Below, piece by piece: positions 19,442 to 28,529 of a stretch of 64,000 nt of DNA. The translations under genes and the position numbers were made by a program. The stretch spans positions 124,001 to 188,000 of the forward strand of contig NZ_JAGKIK010000006.1 in NCBI RefSeq assembly GCF_017897595.1, written 5' to 3'. The notes under the pieces are model-generated. The model had not been told where the DNA came from. It saw only the letters and a program-made list of their open reading frames with translations, and searched no databases. Within the stretch, counting starts at the first letter, position 1. Every line of letters begins with the position of its first letter. Source of the DNA: Aquimarina sp. U1-2 (GTDB lineage: Bacteria; Bacteroidota; Bacteroidia; Flavobacteriales; Flavobacteriaceae).

Positions 19442-20371
19442 TCAGTTATCTTCAAGGAATTGAATATTTCGTTGTAAACCGGAAAATTTTGTTCTTTTTA
19501 CAGCAGACTTCTGAAAAATTTCTGAAAACACTTCTTTTGTAATTTCTTGCCATTCTTTTTTAGACATTTTCAAAAGTTGTGGCTTCGGATTAAAAAGAGG
19601 CTCATTATGTGGCTTCGAAAATCGATTCCAAGGGCATACATCCTGGCATATATCACAGCCAAACATCCAGTTCTCAAACTGTCCTTTAAAGCTTGTTGGT
19701 AATTCTTCTTTAAGTTCTATAGTGAAATACGAAATGCACTTACTTCCATCTACCACATATGGCTCAACGATCGCCTGGGTAGGACATGCATCAATACATG
19801 CAGTACATGTACCACAATGATCGGTAACGGGGGTGTCATACTCGAGATCCAAATCTACGATTAACTCTGCTATAAAATAAAACGAACCCACTTGTTGCGT
19901 AAGCAGGTTACTATTTTTACCTATCCATCCTAATCCGCTTTTTGCTGCCCAAGCTTTATCCAGTACCGGAGCTGAATCTACAAATGCCCGACCATGAACA
20001 TCTCCGATTTCATTTTGTATAAAATACAATAATTCTTTAAGTTTACTTTTGATCACCCAGTGATAATCGGTACCATACGCATATTTTGAAATTTTTGGAG
20101 CGTCGGGATCTTCCTGGGTCTGTTCTGGATAATAATTAAGCAGTAAAGAAATCACACTTTTAGACCCCTCGACAAGCTTTGTAGGATCCAAACGTTTATC
20201 GAAATGATTTTCCATATAGTTCATTTCGCCGTGCATATTTTGTGTAAGCCAATTTTCTAATCGTGGTGCTTCTTCTTCAAGAAACGCTGCTTTGCTGATA
20301 CCACACGATAAGAAACCAAGTCTTTTGGCTTCAGCTTTAATTTGTTGCGCATGTGTCGTTTTGGGTATCAT
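19442..20371 (-). CDS. queG: Epoxyqueuosine reductase
   Basis: 309 residues. It performs the last step of queuosine synthesis in tRNA, reducing epoxyqueuosine with cobalamin and two [4Fe-4S] clusters. Cluster cysteines are visible as [12 protein letters not shown] and [13 protein letters not shown], with the intervening [10 protein letters not shown] motif; the N-terminal half has the family pattern [12 protein letters not shown] and [21 protein letters not shown]. It follows the P450 gene by 15 bases and is probably the last gene of a ruvB-P450-queG transcript. Confidence 0.95.
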   Translation of the reverse strand: MIPKTTHAQQIKAEAKRLGFLSCGISKAAFLEEEAPRLENWLTQNMHGEMNYMENHFDKRLDPTKLVEGSKSVISLLLNYYPEQTQEDPDAPKISKYAYGTDYHWVIKSKLKELLYFIQNEIGDVHGRAFVDSAPVLDKAWAAKSGLGWIGKNSNLLTQQVGSFYFIAELIVDLDLEYDTPVTDHCGTCTACIDACPTQAIVEPYVVDGSKCISYFTIELKEELPTSFKGQFENWMFGCDICQDVCPWNRFSKPHNEPLFNPKPQLLKMSKKEWQEITKEVFSEIFQKSAVKRTKFSGLQRNIQFLEDN

Positions 20372-20386
20372 ACCAGTAAATAGCCC

Positions 20387-21718
20387 TTATCTTTTTTCAA
20401 ATACCAATCGAGACGCTGCCGGTTTTAAAGTAATTAAAGGTTTAATTTCAATTTCTTTGGAAACTGCAGTTATTTTATAGTTTCTAACCAATTCACTAAT
20501 CGCCAGAATCATTTCGTACATCGCAAAGTTATTACCAATGCACATTCTCGGACCGGCACCAAACGGAAAATAAATGTCTGCGTATGCTTTCTTATCTTTT
20601 TCTGGATGAAACCGATCAGGATTAAATTGTAATGGATTTTCCCATAAGTCTAGATGCCTATGTATTTCAAAAAATGAAATCAGGATTGTTGTTCCTTTTT
20701 TCAACGTAAAATCATTGTACTTGTCATTTTGAATAGCAACTCTATCTGAAAAATAAACGGGTGGGTACAAACGCATAGATTCTTCTATACATTGTTTGGT
20801 ATATGTATACGCTGCTACTTCTTCTAGGGGTGTAGCGTTAACAACCTTAGGATTTGCAACTTCTTGATATACTTTTTCTTGTAGTTCTAGATGATTTGCT
20901 AATAATAATAAAGTAAATGTTAACGCATTCGATGTAGTTTCATGCCCTGCAGTAAATAGAATTAAGATTTCATCAATTAATTGCTCGTTATCCATTGCAC
21001 TTCCATCTTCATAACGTGCTTCTAGTAGCATATCTAGCAAATCGTGATGGCGTTTGTTTGAATTTTTGCGATCATCAATAATGGTATTCAAAAGATCCCG
21101 AGCCTCTTGCGTTAATCGATGAGTGCGTCTTATTTTCCCGTTAAGATGAAACCACCAACGTTTATAAGGCTGTCTAATTTCTTTAATCAGAAATTGTTGA
21201 GCCGCTTGTGTAATATGCTGAAGACGTGCAATGGTATTATGAGTATCGGTGTAACTAAATAAAGATTTAGCCACTACTTTAAAAGCCAGATCGCTCATTA
21301 GAGGATAGACATCAAAGGGTTGCCCGAGTTGAACTTTACACGACTCTTCTACGATAACATTTTTGATCGTTTGAACGAGATCTTCTAGCTTTTTTTTATG
21401 AAAAGCAGGCTGAATAAGTCTTCGCTGTTTTAACCATTTATCTCCTTCTGCCGTTAATAATCCTTCACCGATGTACTTGGCTAAATCTTCTGTTTGCAGT
21501 GAGGATTTTTGATAATTTCTATGATTTTTCTGAAGTGTATGTTTAGCAAGACCTGCATCTCGAGTAAAAACGACACTATTGCCAAAACCTAATTCTACCC
21601 TAAAAAGATCTCCATGCCTTCTAAAGTTTTTATGATGAAAAGGAAGTGGATTTTTAAGAATACGATTTGCATTCTTAAGTACTTCAAAAAAAGACACGGT
21701 GGGGATGGTAGTACTCAT
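20387..21718 (-). CDS. Cytochrome P450
   Basis: 443 residues without a signal peptide, the size of a soluble bacterial P450. It has the I-helix oxygen-activation motif AGHETT, the K-helix ExxR (CIEESMRLYPP) and the haem-ligand loop FPFGAGPRMCIG with Cys393. It should be a haem-thiolate monooxygenase; the substrate cannot be read from sequence, and no ferredoxin or reductase partner is adjacent. It sits 30 bases after ruvB and 15 before queG, an unrelated pairing that looks like chance operon membership. No sign of recent transfer was noticed. Confidence 0.93.
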   Translation of the reverse strand: MSTTIPTVSFFEVLKNANRILKNPLPFHHKNFRRHGDLFRVELGFGNSVVFTRDAGLAKHTLQKNHRNYQKSSLQTEDLAKYIGEGLLTAEGDKWLKQRRLIQPAFHKKKLEDLVQTIKNVIVEESCKVQLGQPFDVYPLMSDLAFKVVAKSLFSYTDTHNTIARLQHITQAAQQFLIKEIRQPYKRWWFHLNGKIRRTHRLTQEARDLLNTIIDDRKNSNKRHHDLLDMLLEARYEDGSAMDNEQLIDEILILFTAGHETTSNALTFTLLLLANHLELQEKVYQEVANPKVVNATPLEEVAAYTYTKQCIEESMRLYPPVYFSDRVAIQNDKYNDFTLKKGTTILISFFEIHRHLDLWENPLQFNPDRFHPEKDKKAYADIYFPFGAGPRMCIGNNFAMYEMILAISELVRNYKITAVSKEIEIKPLITLKPAASRLVFEKR

Positions 21719-21748
21719 AGTATTGCTATTTGAGAAATTTTAGATAAG

Positions 21749-22771
21749 TCAAAATAATCCTCCTTGTATTCCTCCTTTAATTCGACCCAAATGCTTATAT
21801 GCTGCCTCGGTAACCTCTCTACCTCTGGGAGTACGCATGATAAATCCTTGCTGTATTAAAAAAGGTTCGTAAACTTCTTCTATGGTTTCTGCGCTTTCAC
21901 TTACAGCTGTGGCCAGAGTTGTAATACCTACAGGACCACCTTTAAATTTATCAATCAAAGTAGTGAGAATTTTATTATCCATTTCATCAAGACCGTGAGC
22001 ATCTACATTAAGGGCTTTTAATGCAAATTTAGAGATTTCGATATCTATCTTCCCGTTTCCTTTGATTTGAGCAAAATCGCGCACCCTTCGCAACAATGCA
22101 TTAGCAATACGTGGGGTGCCCCTACTTCTACCGGCAATTTCTATGGCGGCCTCCATAGAGATTGGCACTTTTAAGATATATGCGCTTCGTTGTACTATAG
22201 TTGCTAGCAATTCTGTCGTATAATATTGTAATCGTGATTGTATCCCGAATCGCGCTCTCATAGGAGCGGTTAATAAGCCTGAACGGGTTGTAGCTCCAAT
22301 TAAAGTAAATGAACTCAGGTTAATTTGAACAGTTCGTGCATTGGGTCCGCTTTCTATCATGATGTCAATTTTATAATCTTCCATAGCAGAGTATAAATAC
22401 TCTTCTACTATCGGACTTAATCTATGAATTTCATCAATAAAAAGAACGTCTCTCTCTTCTAGATTTGTAAGTAATCCAGCCAAATCGCCTGGTTTATCTA
22501 ACACAGGGCCCGATGTAACTTTAATACTTACTCCCAATTCGTTTGCTAAAATATGTGCTAGAGTAGTTTTACCCAATCCGGGCGGACCGTGAAAAAGGGT
22601 ATGATCTAATGCATCTTCACGTAAATTGGCGGCTTGCACAAAGATCTTTAAATTTTCTAACACTTGATCCTGCCCTGCAAAATCTTCAAAATTGAGAGGC
22701 CTTAACGCTCTCTCGACATCAAGATCTTCGTTAGAAAAATTATCGTTTGTTGGATTTAGATTTTCATTCAT
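21749..22771 (-). CDS. ruvB: Holliday junction helicase subunit RuvB
   Basis: 340 residues, normal length. AAA+ motor that drives branch migration with RuvA. Walker A GPPGLGKT (62-69), Walker B DEIH (113-116), sensor/arginine-finger region GATTRSGLL and a C-terminal winged helix ([15 protein letters not shown]... to [11 protein letters not shown]) are all present. It is the first gene of a likely ruvB-P450-queG operon. Confidence 0.97.
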   Translation of the reverse strand: MNENLNPTNDNFSNEDLDVERALRPLNFEDFAGQDQVLENLKIFVQAANLREDALDHTLFHGPPGLGKTTLAHILANELGVSIKVTSGPVLDKPGDLAGLLTNLEERDVLFIDEIHRLSPIVEEYLYSAMEDYKIDIMIESGPNARTVQINLSSFTLIGATTRSGLLTAPMRARFGIQSRLQYYTTELLATIVQRSAYILKVPISMEAAIEIAGRSRGTPRIANALLRRVRDFAQIKGNGKIDIEISKFALKALNVDAHGLDEMDNKILTTLIDKFKGGPVGITTLATAVSESAETIEEVYEPFLIQQGFIMRTPRGREVTEAAYKHLGRIKGGIQGGLF

Positions 22772-22876
22772 AAATATGAAATACTATTACATCTGTTTTA
22801 ATACCACTTTCACTTTAACATTGCTCAAATAAGAATTGAGATTGAAGATTGTACATCAAATTTCATATGTTTTAAA

Positions 22877-22884
22877 CAAAGATA
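22877..22884 (-). promoter_or_regulatory. -7 box candidate for ruvB
   Basis: Minus-strand TATCTTTG matches TAnnTTTG, about 105 nt before the ruvB ATG and just past the coxA terminator. No suitable TTG, as the expected position falls in the terminator stem. Confidence 0.4.
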
Positions 22885-22895
22885 CTAGAAAAAGA

Positions 22896-22927
22896 AAAAG
22901 CCTTTTCATAAAAACGAAAAGGCTTTT
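22896..22927 (-). terminator. Terminator of the act-cox operon
   Basis: AAAAGCCTTTTC (22896-22907) pairs perfectly with GAAAAGGCTTTT (22916-22927), followed on the minus strand by TCTTTTTC. It begins 19 bases past the coxA stop. Confidence 0.85.
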
Positions 22928-22945
22928 GATATTTTAAAAGAGTCT

Positions 22946-24763
22946 TTAATGATGTAATTCTTCTTCACCTTCTTGAAGAGGAGTAATCTGTGAAACAAAA
23001 TCTTGCCCTGCAATTACATACTCACCATTTTCTTTGGTTTTACTATAGTCATAGGGCCATCTATATACATTAGGTATTGCACCTGGCCAATTTCCATGGA
23101 TGTGTTCAACAGGTGTAGTCCATTCTAAAGTGTTAGACTTCCAGGGATTTTGAACAGCTTTTTTACCATAGAACATAGAAACCACAAAATTATACAAGAA
23201 TACCAATTGTGCTGCTGCTGTTATTAATGCGAATACCGTGATTAATACATTAGTATCTGCCAAATCATCAAAATATGGAAAATTAGAATTCGTATAGTAA
23301 CGACGTGGTAATCCAGCCATACCAATAAAATGCATAGGGAAGAAAACCCCATAGGCTCCTATTGCGGTAACCCAGAAATGCACATAGCCAAGATTCTTAT
23401 TCATCATTTTACCAAACATTTTTGGAAACCAGTGATACACCCCGGCAAATAAACCATATAATGCTGAAATACCCATCACCAAATGGAAATGCGCTACTAC
23501 GAAGTACGTATCATGTACATTAATGTCTAAGGTACTATCACCAAGAATTATTCCTGTTAGTCCACCAGTTATGAAAGTAGATACTAATCCTATCGAAAAC
23601 AACATTGCAGGGTTAAGCTGTAAGTTACCCTTCCATAGCGTTGTGATATAATTAAAAGCTTTTACAGCTGAAGGAATCGCAATTAGAAGTGTTGTAAATG
23701 TAAATACAGATCCTAAAAATGGATTCATTCCAGAAACAAACATATGGTGTCCCCAAACGATTGTAGAAAGAAAAGCAATGGCTAAAATTGATGCTACCAT
23801 AGCCCGATAACCAAATATAGGTTTACGCGCGTTTGTCGCAATAATTTCAGAGGTAATTCCTAATGCCGGTAATAATACGATGTATACTTCCGGATGTCCC
23901 AAAAACCAAAATAAGTGTTCGAACAGTACAGGAGATCCACCCTGGTTATGTAATACTTCACCCTGAATATAAATATCACTCAGATAAAATGAAGTACCAA
24001 AACTTCTATCCATTATCAATAAAAGAGCCGCAGATAACAAAACAGGAAATGATACAATACCTATAATTGCCGTAACAAAAAACGCCCAAATAGTTAGTGG
24101 CATTCTTGTCATCGACATTCCTTTGGTACGTAAATTAATTACCGTTACTACATAATTTAATGAACCAAGCAATGAAGATGCTATAAATATTGCCATAGAA
24201 ACCAACCACAATGTCATACCCGTCCCCGAACCACCAATAGCCTGGGGTAGCGCACTTAATGGAGGATATATGGTCCATCCTGCAGATGCAGGACCTGCTT
24301 CGGCAAACAGCGACAATACCATGATCACACTACTAATAAAGAATAACCAATATGAGACCATGTTCAAAAACCCTGAAGCCATATCTCGTGCGCCTATTTG
24401 TAACGGAATAAGTAAATTACTAAATGTACCACTAAGACCGGCGGTAAGCACGAAAAATACCATTATGGTACCATGAATCGTCACTAGCGCCAAATAAATA
24501 CTAGGATCCATTACTCCATCTTCACCAAACTTACCCAAGAATATTTCGTATACTGTAAATTTATGATCTGGCCATGCCAATTGCATTCTAAAAAGTAATG
24601 ACATAGCAATACCAATAATACCCATAATCAGACCAGTAATCAAGTACTGTTTTGAAATCATTTTATGATCCTGACTAAAGATATACTTAGTAATAAACGT
24701 CTCCTTATGGTGATGGCCATGGTCATCGTGAGCATGATCATCTACGTGTGCTATTGCTGACAT
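22946..24763 (-). CDS. Cytochrome c oxidase subunit I (aa3-type)
   Basis: 605 residues with about 12 membrane helices. It is the catalytic subunit, carrying the low-spin haem and the haem-CuB site where O2 is reduced. Key motifs: FWFLGHPEVY (CuB His and the cross-linked Tyr), the CuB histidine pair in WGHHMFV, and HDTYFVVAHFHLV (haem ligands). The N-terminus is unusually His-rich (HVDDHAHDDHGHHH), a possible metal-binding tail. It is the last gene of the Act/cox operon, after coxB. Confidence 0.95.
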   Translation of the reverse strand: MSAIAHVDDHAHDDHGHHHKETFITKYIFSQDHKMISKQYLITGLIMGIIGIAMSLLFRMQLAWPDHKFTVYEIFLGKFGEDGVMDPSIYLALVTIHGTIMVFFVLTAGLSGTFSNLLIPLQIGARDMASGFLNMVSYWLFFISSVIMVLSLFAEAGPASAGWTIYPPLSALPQAIGGSGTGMTLWLVSMAIFIASSLLGSLNYVVTVINLRTKGMSMTRMPLTIWAFFVTAIIGIVSFPVLLSAALLLIMDRSFGTSFYLSDIYIQGEVLHNQGGSPVLFEHLFWFLGHPEVYIVLLPALGITSEIIATNARKPIFGYRAMVASILAIAFLSTIVWGHHMFVSGMNPFLGSVFTFTTLLIAIPSAVKAFNYITTLWKGNLQLNPAMLFSIGLVSTFITGGLTGIILGDSTLDINVHDTYFVVAHFHLVMGISALYGLFAGVYHWFPKMFGKMMNKNLGYVHFWVTAIGAYGVFFPMHFIGMAGLPRRYYTNSNFPYFDDLADTNVLITVFALITAAAQLVFLYNFVVSMFYGKKAVQNPWKSNTLEWTTPVEHIHGNWPGAIPNVYRWPYDYSKTKENGEYVIAGQDFVSQITPLQEGEEELHH

Positions 24764-24814
24764 ATCGCTATTTTTTTAGTAAATATTAATCTTTCTTTTT
24801 CTTTTTCTTCTTCT

Positions 24815-25891
24815 TTAATTGCTAGCCTGTGCAGATAATTGTTCGCTAAATGTCTGTTGCGTCTTTAACCATTCTTGGTATTCTTCTTCAGACTCAACGA
24901 TAATTTTCATCTGCATATTATAGTGAGAGGCTCCACAAATCTTATTACATAACAAATAATAATCAAACTCGTAGGTCTCTAAAGCTTCGTCTCCTGCCGC
25001 TACAAGAGCCTTACTCTTTTCTTTTCTGATTTTATTAATCGTAGCCACCTTTTCTATCATAAACTCACTGTTTCTCATTTCTTCAGTGGTTTTGGTAGGT
25101 GTATATGCGAATTCAGTAATCATACCAGGTACGACATTCATCTGAGCTCTAAAGAAAGGCATGTATGCCGAGTGCAACACGTCTTGTGATCTCATTTTAA
25201 ATATTACCTTTCGATTTACAGGCAAATGCAGCTCATTAGTGACTTTGTCATCTTTTGAATAGCCATCTGATGCATCGATTCCTAATGTATTAATACCTTC
25301 TATAAAACGTACGTTAGCTTTTCCTAATACATTATCTTCACCAGAATAACGTGCTCTCCAGTCAAATTGATAAGCGTATAATTCGATAATTAATGGATCA
25401 CCTTCTTCTTCATCTATATTCATGATATCGGTCCAGGTGAATAATCCATAGATGATCAATCCTGCCAACACAATAACTGGTATGATTGTCCAAATAAATT
25501 CTAATTTATCATTATCAGCAAAGAATAAAGCCTTGTTTCCTTTTTTTCCTCGGTATTTGTAGGCAAAATAATGTAACAATCCTTGTGTAATAATCTGTAC
25601 AAACATAATCAAGACCATAGAAATGAACATTAACTGATCATAATCTACACCATGTTCTGAAGCAGATTCTGGCAAGAAAAAGCTATGATATTGAACAAAA
25701 CAAAATATAGTTAATAAGTAAATGAATATTACAAATCCAAGCATCAGCTTACCTTGCATATTATTATCCTTATCATTAGCTACTTGAGAATCATCTGCAT
25801 TTTTGAGCTGTGACAATTTCAAAATCTTTGACATTTGCCATAATGTGATTCCAAAAAGTGCTATAATTACTATGGTTAAAAATACAGTCAT
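24815..25891 (-). CDS. Cytochrome c oxidase subunit II
   Basis: 358 residues with three hydrophobic segments: one at the extreme N-terminus, then the two usual helices (about 50-70 and 130-155), followed by the periplasmic CuA domain. CuA ligands are visible: His in DVLHSAYMPFF and the CNKICGASHYNM loop (Cys, Cys, His, Met). It receives electrons from cytochrome c or directly from complex III and passes them to subunit I. No haem c motif is fused. It is 51 bases ahead of coxA and 33 bases after actF. Confidence 0.95.
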   Translation of the reverse strand: MTVFLTIVIIALFGITLWQMSKILKLSQLKNADDSQVANDKDNNMQGKLMLGFVIFIYLLTIFCFVQYHSFFLPESASEHGVDYDQLMFISMVLIMFVQIITQGLLHYFAYKYRGKKGNKALFFADNDKLEFIWTIIPVIVLAGLIIYGLFTWTDIMNIDEEEGDPLIIELYAYQFDWRARYSGEDNVLGKANVRFIEGINTLGIDASDGYSKDDKVTNELHLPVNRKVIFKMRSQDVLHSAYMPFFRAQMNVVPGMITEFAYTPTKTTEEMRNSEFMIEKVATINKIRKEKSKALVAAGDEALETYEFDYYLLCNKICGASHYNMQMKIIVESEEEYQEWLKTQQTFSEQLSAQASN

Positions 25892-25924
25892 TTTTATCTA
25901 TCTTCTTTTTTACAATTCAATTTT

Positions 25925-27265
25925 TTAATAATGAAAGTGTTTACTTTCTTCTATAAAAGGATTTCCTTTAGCGAGTAAAGGAGCTTTGGTAAGTGCTCTA
26001 AACACGATGAACAAAAACAATCCTAAAAATAGTAAAACCGCACTTATTTCGCTAATACCAATTGACCAAGAGGCACCAACTGTAGCAGGCATTACCATAT
26101 TATAAACATCAATATAATGACCACAAAGAATCACTACTCCAGCCATCACTACAAACCAATTTACTCTTTTAAAATCACTATTCATTAATACTAATAGTGG
26201 AAATATAAAGTTCATCACAAGCATTCCGAAGAAAGGTAACTTATAATCTTCTATTCGGGTGATGAAATATGTCACCTCTTCAGGAATATTAGAATACCAT
26301 ATTAACATAAACTGAGAGAACCATAAATACGTCCAAAAAATACTAATCCCGAACATGAATTTAGCCAAATCGTGAATATGGCTATCATTTACGAAATCCA
26401 AATAGCCTCTAGATTTAAGATAAATAGTCATTAATGCAATAGTAGTGATACCTGAGACAAATAAACTAGCAAAGACATACCACCCAAATAAGGTACTGAA
26501 CCAATGTGGATCAAAACTCATGATCCAGTCCCAGGACATCATTGATTCGGTATATATAAAGAACACTAAAAAACCTGCGGCTATTTTAAAACTTTTCTTA
26601 TACCACTTATTCCCTTGAGGCTCATCGTCTTGTTTTCTAGAATACTTAATTGCAAAATGTCTATATAAGAACCAACCCGCTAGAAATATAGCAGCTCTAA
26701 TAATAAACCCAGTACCATTTAACCATCCTGATTTGCCTTGGATTAACTTATCGTGTGCTACTACTTCAGGATCTGCCCATACAAATAAGTGATTTACATG
26801 AAATCCCGATAAAGCCAATATGACAAAAAGAATGATTCCGCCCGGAACTAAATAGGCTGTAATGGCTTCCATCACTCGAAATAAAACCGGTGACCATCCT
26901 GCTTGTGCCGCAAACTGAATCGCATAAAAAGCTAATACCCCTAAAGCAATCATAAAAAAGAAAAATGCTGCCACATATAAAGATGCCCAGGGTTTATTTT
27001 GCAATTGATGTAAGATATGCAGGTAGTGGTCATCTCCACTATGTTTATCTTTATCCAGGTCATGCTCTGCATGTACTGTATTACCGCTATATGTTTCTGT
27101 GGTTTCATGACCATGATCTCCTCCATGAGCATCGTGCGCTGCCATCATTTCTTTTACATCTTCTATAGATCCCGGACTACTTGCAAAGCCAATTATAAGA
27201 CCTACAAGACCCACAACCATAAAAATGATAGAAAATAATCTTAATCTATTGGATAGCGTATACAT
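25925..27265 (-). CDS. actF: Alternative complex III subunit ActF
   Basis: 446 residues with about ten hydrophobic segments. It matches the ActF/quinol:cytochrome c oxidoreductase quinone-binding subunit 2 pattern (related to NrfD/PsrC), e.g. FDPHWFSTLFGWYVFASLFVSG and FSQFMLIWYSNIPEE. A His/Asp-rich loop follows the first helix (about residues 43-85). In alternative complex III the subunit is a membrane component structurally related to ActC. Its place between actE and coxB is the standard order. Confidence 0.88.
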   Translation of the reverse strand: MYTLSNRLRLFSIIFMVVGLVGLIIGFASSPGSIEDVKEMMAAHDAHGGDHGHETTETYSGNTVHAEHDLDKDKHSGDDHYLHILHQLQNKPWASLYVAAFFFFMIALGVLAFYAIQFAAQAGWSPVLFRVMEAITAYLVPGGIILFVILALSGFHVNHLFVWADPEVVAHDKLIQGKSGWLNGTGFIIRAAIFLAGWFLYRHFAIKYSRKQDDEPQGNKWYKKSFKIAAGFLVFFIYTESMMSWDWIMSFDPHWFSTLFGWYVFASLFVSGITTIALMTIYLKSRGYLDFVNDSHIHDLAKFMFGISIFWTYLWFSQFMLIWYSNIPEEVTYFITRIEDYKLPFFGMLVMNFIFPLLVLMNSDFKRVNWFVVMAGVVILCGHYIDVYNMVMPATVGASWSIGISEISAVLLFLGLFLFIVFRALTKAPLLAKGNPFIEESKHFHY

Positions 27266-27307
27266 ATCTTTATTATATCGTTGTTTCTTAACTTTTTAAC
27301 TATGCAC

Positions 27308-27979
27308 TTACTGTGCGTTATTTTGACTGTTGGTTGCTTGATATTCTTCTTCCTCTGGTCTTTGATTAACAGCAGGGATCAAGCTAGCCTGTGTATCACT
27401 TTCGGGATCTATTCTTGGTGTTTTTCCTTCGAGTTCTGCTTTCAATTTTTGTACATATTGTACAATCTGCCAGCGTTCATGTTCGCTTGTTTGAGATGCA
27501 TAAGATCCCATAGAATTAATTCCGTAATACATTACGTGATATATACTTCCTTCAGTAATTGCTCTTCCTGCATCATCATAACTAGGCACACCCAGTATTT
27601 TTTCACGTTCTACCAAATACCCTTTTCCCTTTCCATTATCTCCGTGACAGATAGCGCAATATATGGTATATAGTTGCATTCCTGCCGCTTCATTCTCCTG
27701 TGTATACCTAATCGGATTTTTAAGCGAATCTTTAGCAAGTTGATATCCTTCATTGGAGTTTTCAAAATCATAAGGCATCCAACCTCTAGGAATTGACCCT
27801 TCTACAGGTAATTTAGCCTCTTGTTCGTTTTCAAAAATAGGATATTCTCCATAGGTTTCATAACCCACAGATTCATACATGTTGGGCATGTATTGATAGT
27901 TGGGTTTCGAATCTTTTTGACAAGACACCATACTAATCACAATGGCTAAAAAGGCTAATATTTTTATAGTATTCTTCAT
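27308..27979 (-). CDS. actE: Alternative complex III subunit ActE, monohaem cytochrome c
   Basis: 223 residues. A lipoprotein signal ends in VISMVSC (Cys about 20). One haem-binding motif CAICH is followed by GDNGKGKGY, and the distal Met is probably in the YGINSMGSY region. It should relay electrons from the pentahaem ActA toward the oxidase. It lies between actD (5 bases away) and actF. Confidence 0.9.
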   Translation of the reverse strand: MKNTIKILAFLAIVISMVSCQKDSKPNYQYMPNMYESVGYETYGEYPIFENEQEAKLPVEGSIPRGWMPYDFENSNEGYQLAKDSLKNPIRYTQENEAAGMQLYTIYCAICHGDNGKGKGYLVEREKILGVPSYDDAGRAITEGSIYHVMYYGINSMGSYASQTSEHERWQIVQYVQKLKAELEGKTPRIDPESDTQASLIPAVNQRPEEEEYQATNSQNNAQ

Positions 27980-27984
27980 TATTA

Positions 27985-28524
27985 CTAATGGTTATCTTCT
28001 TGCTTATCAATTATTTTAATTTCTACCGCTCCAGTATCTCCTAAGAAATTCGAGAGTTTTTCAACATCATGATTACCGGCATCAACTTCCATCAAAAAGT
28101 GGTCATCTGTAGTCCTTACATCAGGATTTTCGGCTTTTTTGAATGGCCACAATCTACTTCTCATATAGAAAGTAATCACCATAAGGTGTGCAGCAAAAAA
28201 TACAGTAAGTTCGAACATAATAGGAACAAAAGCCGGCATATTTTCTATGTAACTGAAGCTGGGTTTCCCACCTATATCCTGTGGCCAGTCTTCTATCATA
28301 ATATAGTTCATCATTAATATCGCAACGGTTAACCCTACACAACCGTAAAGAAACGATGTTATGGCCAAACGTGTATGAGGCATACCCATGGCTTTATCTA
28401 AACCGTGAACGGGAAATGGGCAAAACACCTCTTCTATATGATAATGTTCTGATCGAACTTTTTTTACTGCGTCCATAAGGACATCATCATCTGTATATAA
28501 TGCATGTATAACTTTTGATGCCAT
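27985..28524 (-). CDS. actD: Alternative complex III subunit ActD (DUF3341)
   Basis: 179 residues with the DUF3341 layout: a soluble N-terminal part (HALYTDDDVLMDAVKKVR...VEEVFCPFPVHGLDKAMG-like), two membrane helices and a short C-terminal tail ending in a ferredoxin-fold-like segment. It carries no cofactor motif and is a structural subunit. It starts 5 bases after actC and ends 5 bases before actE. Confidence 0.9.
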   Translation of the reverse strand: MASKVIHALYTDDDVLMDAVKKVRSEHYHIEEVFCPFPVHGLDKAMGMPHTRLAITSFLYGCVGLTVAILMMNYIMIEDWPQDIGGKPSFSYIENMPAFVPIMFELTVFFAAHLMVITFYMRSRLWPFKKAENPDVRTTDDHFLMEVDAGNHDVEKLSNFLGDTGAVEIKIIDKQEDNH

Positions 28525-28529
28525 ACTTT

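Noticed and set aside
27281..27673. 130-codon plus-strand frame opposite actE
   Set aside because: Antisense to a conserved cytochrome c gene, Cys/Phe-rich and without domain features; a shadow of the real gene.
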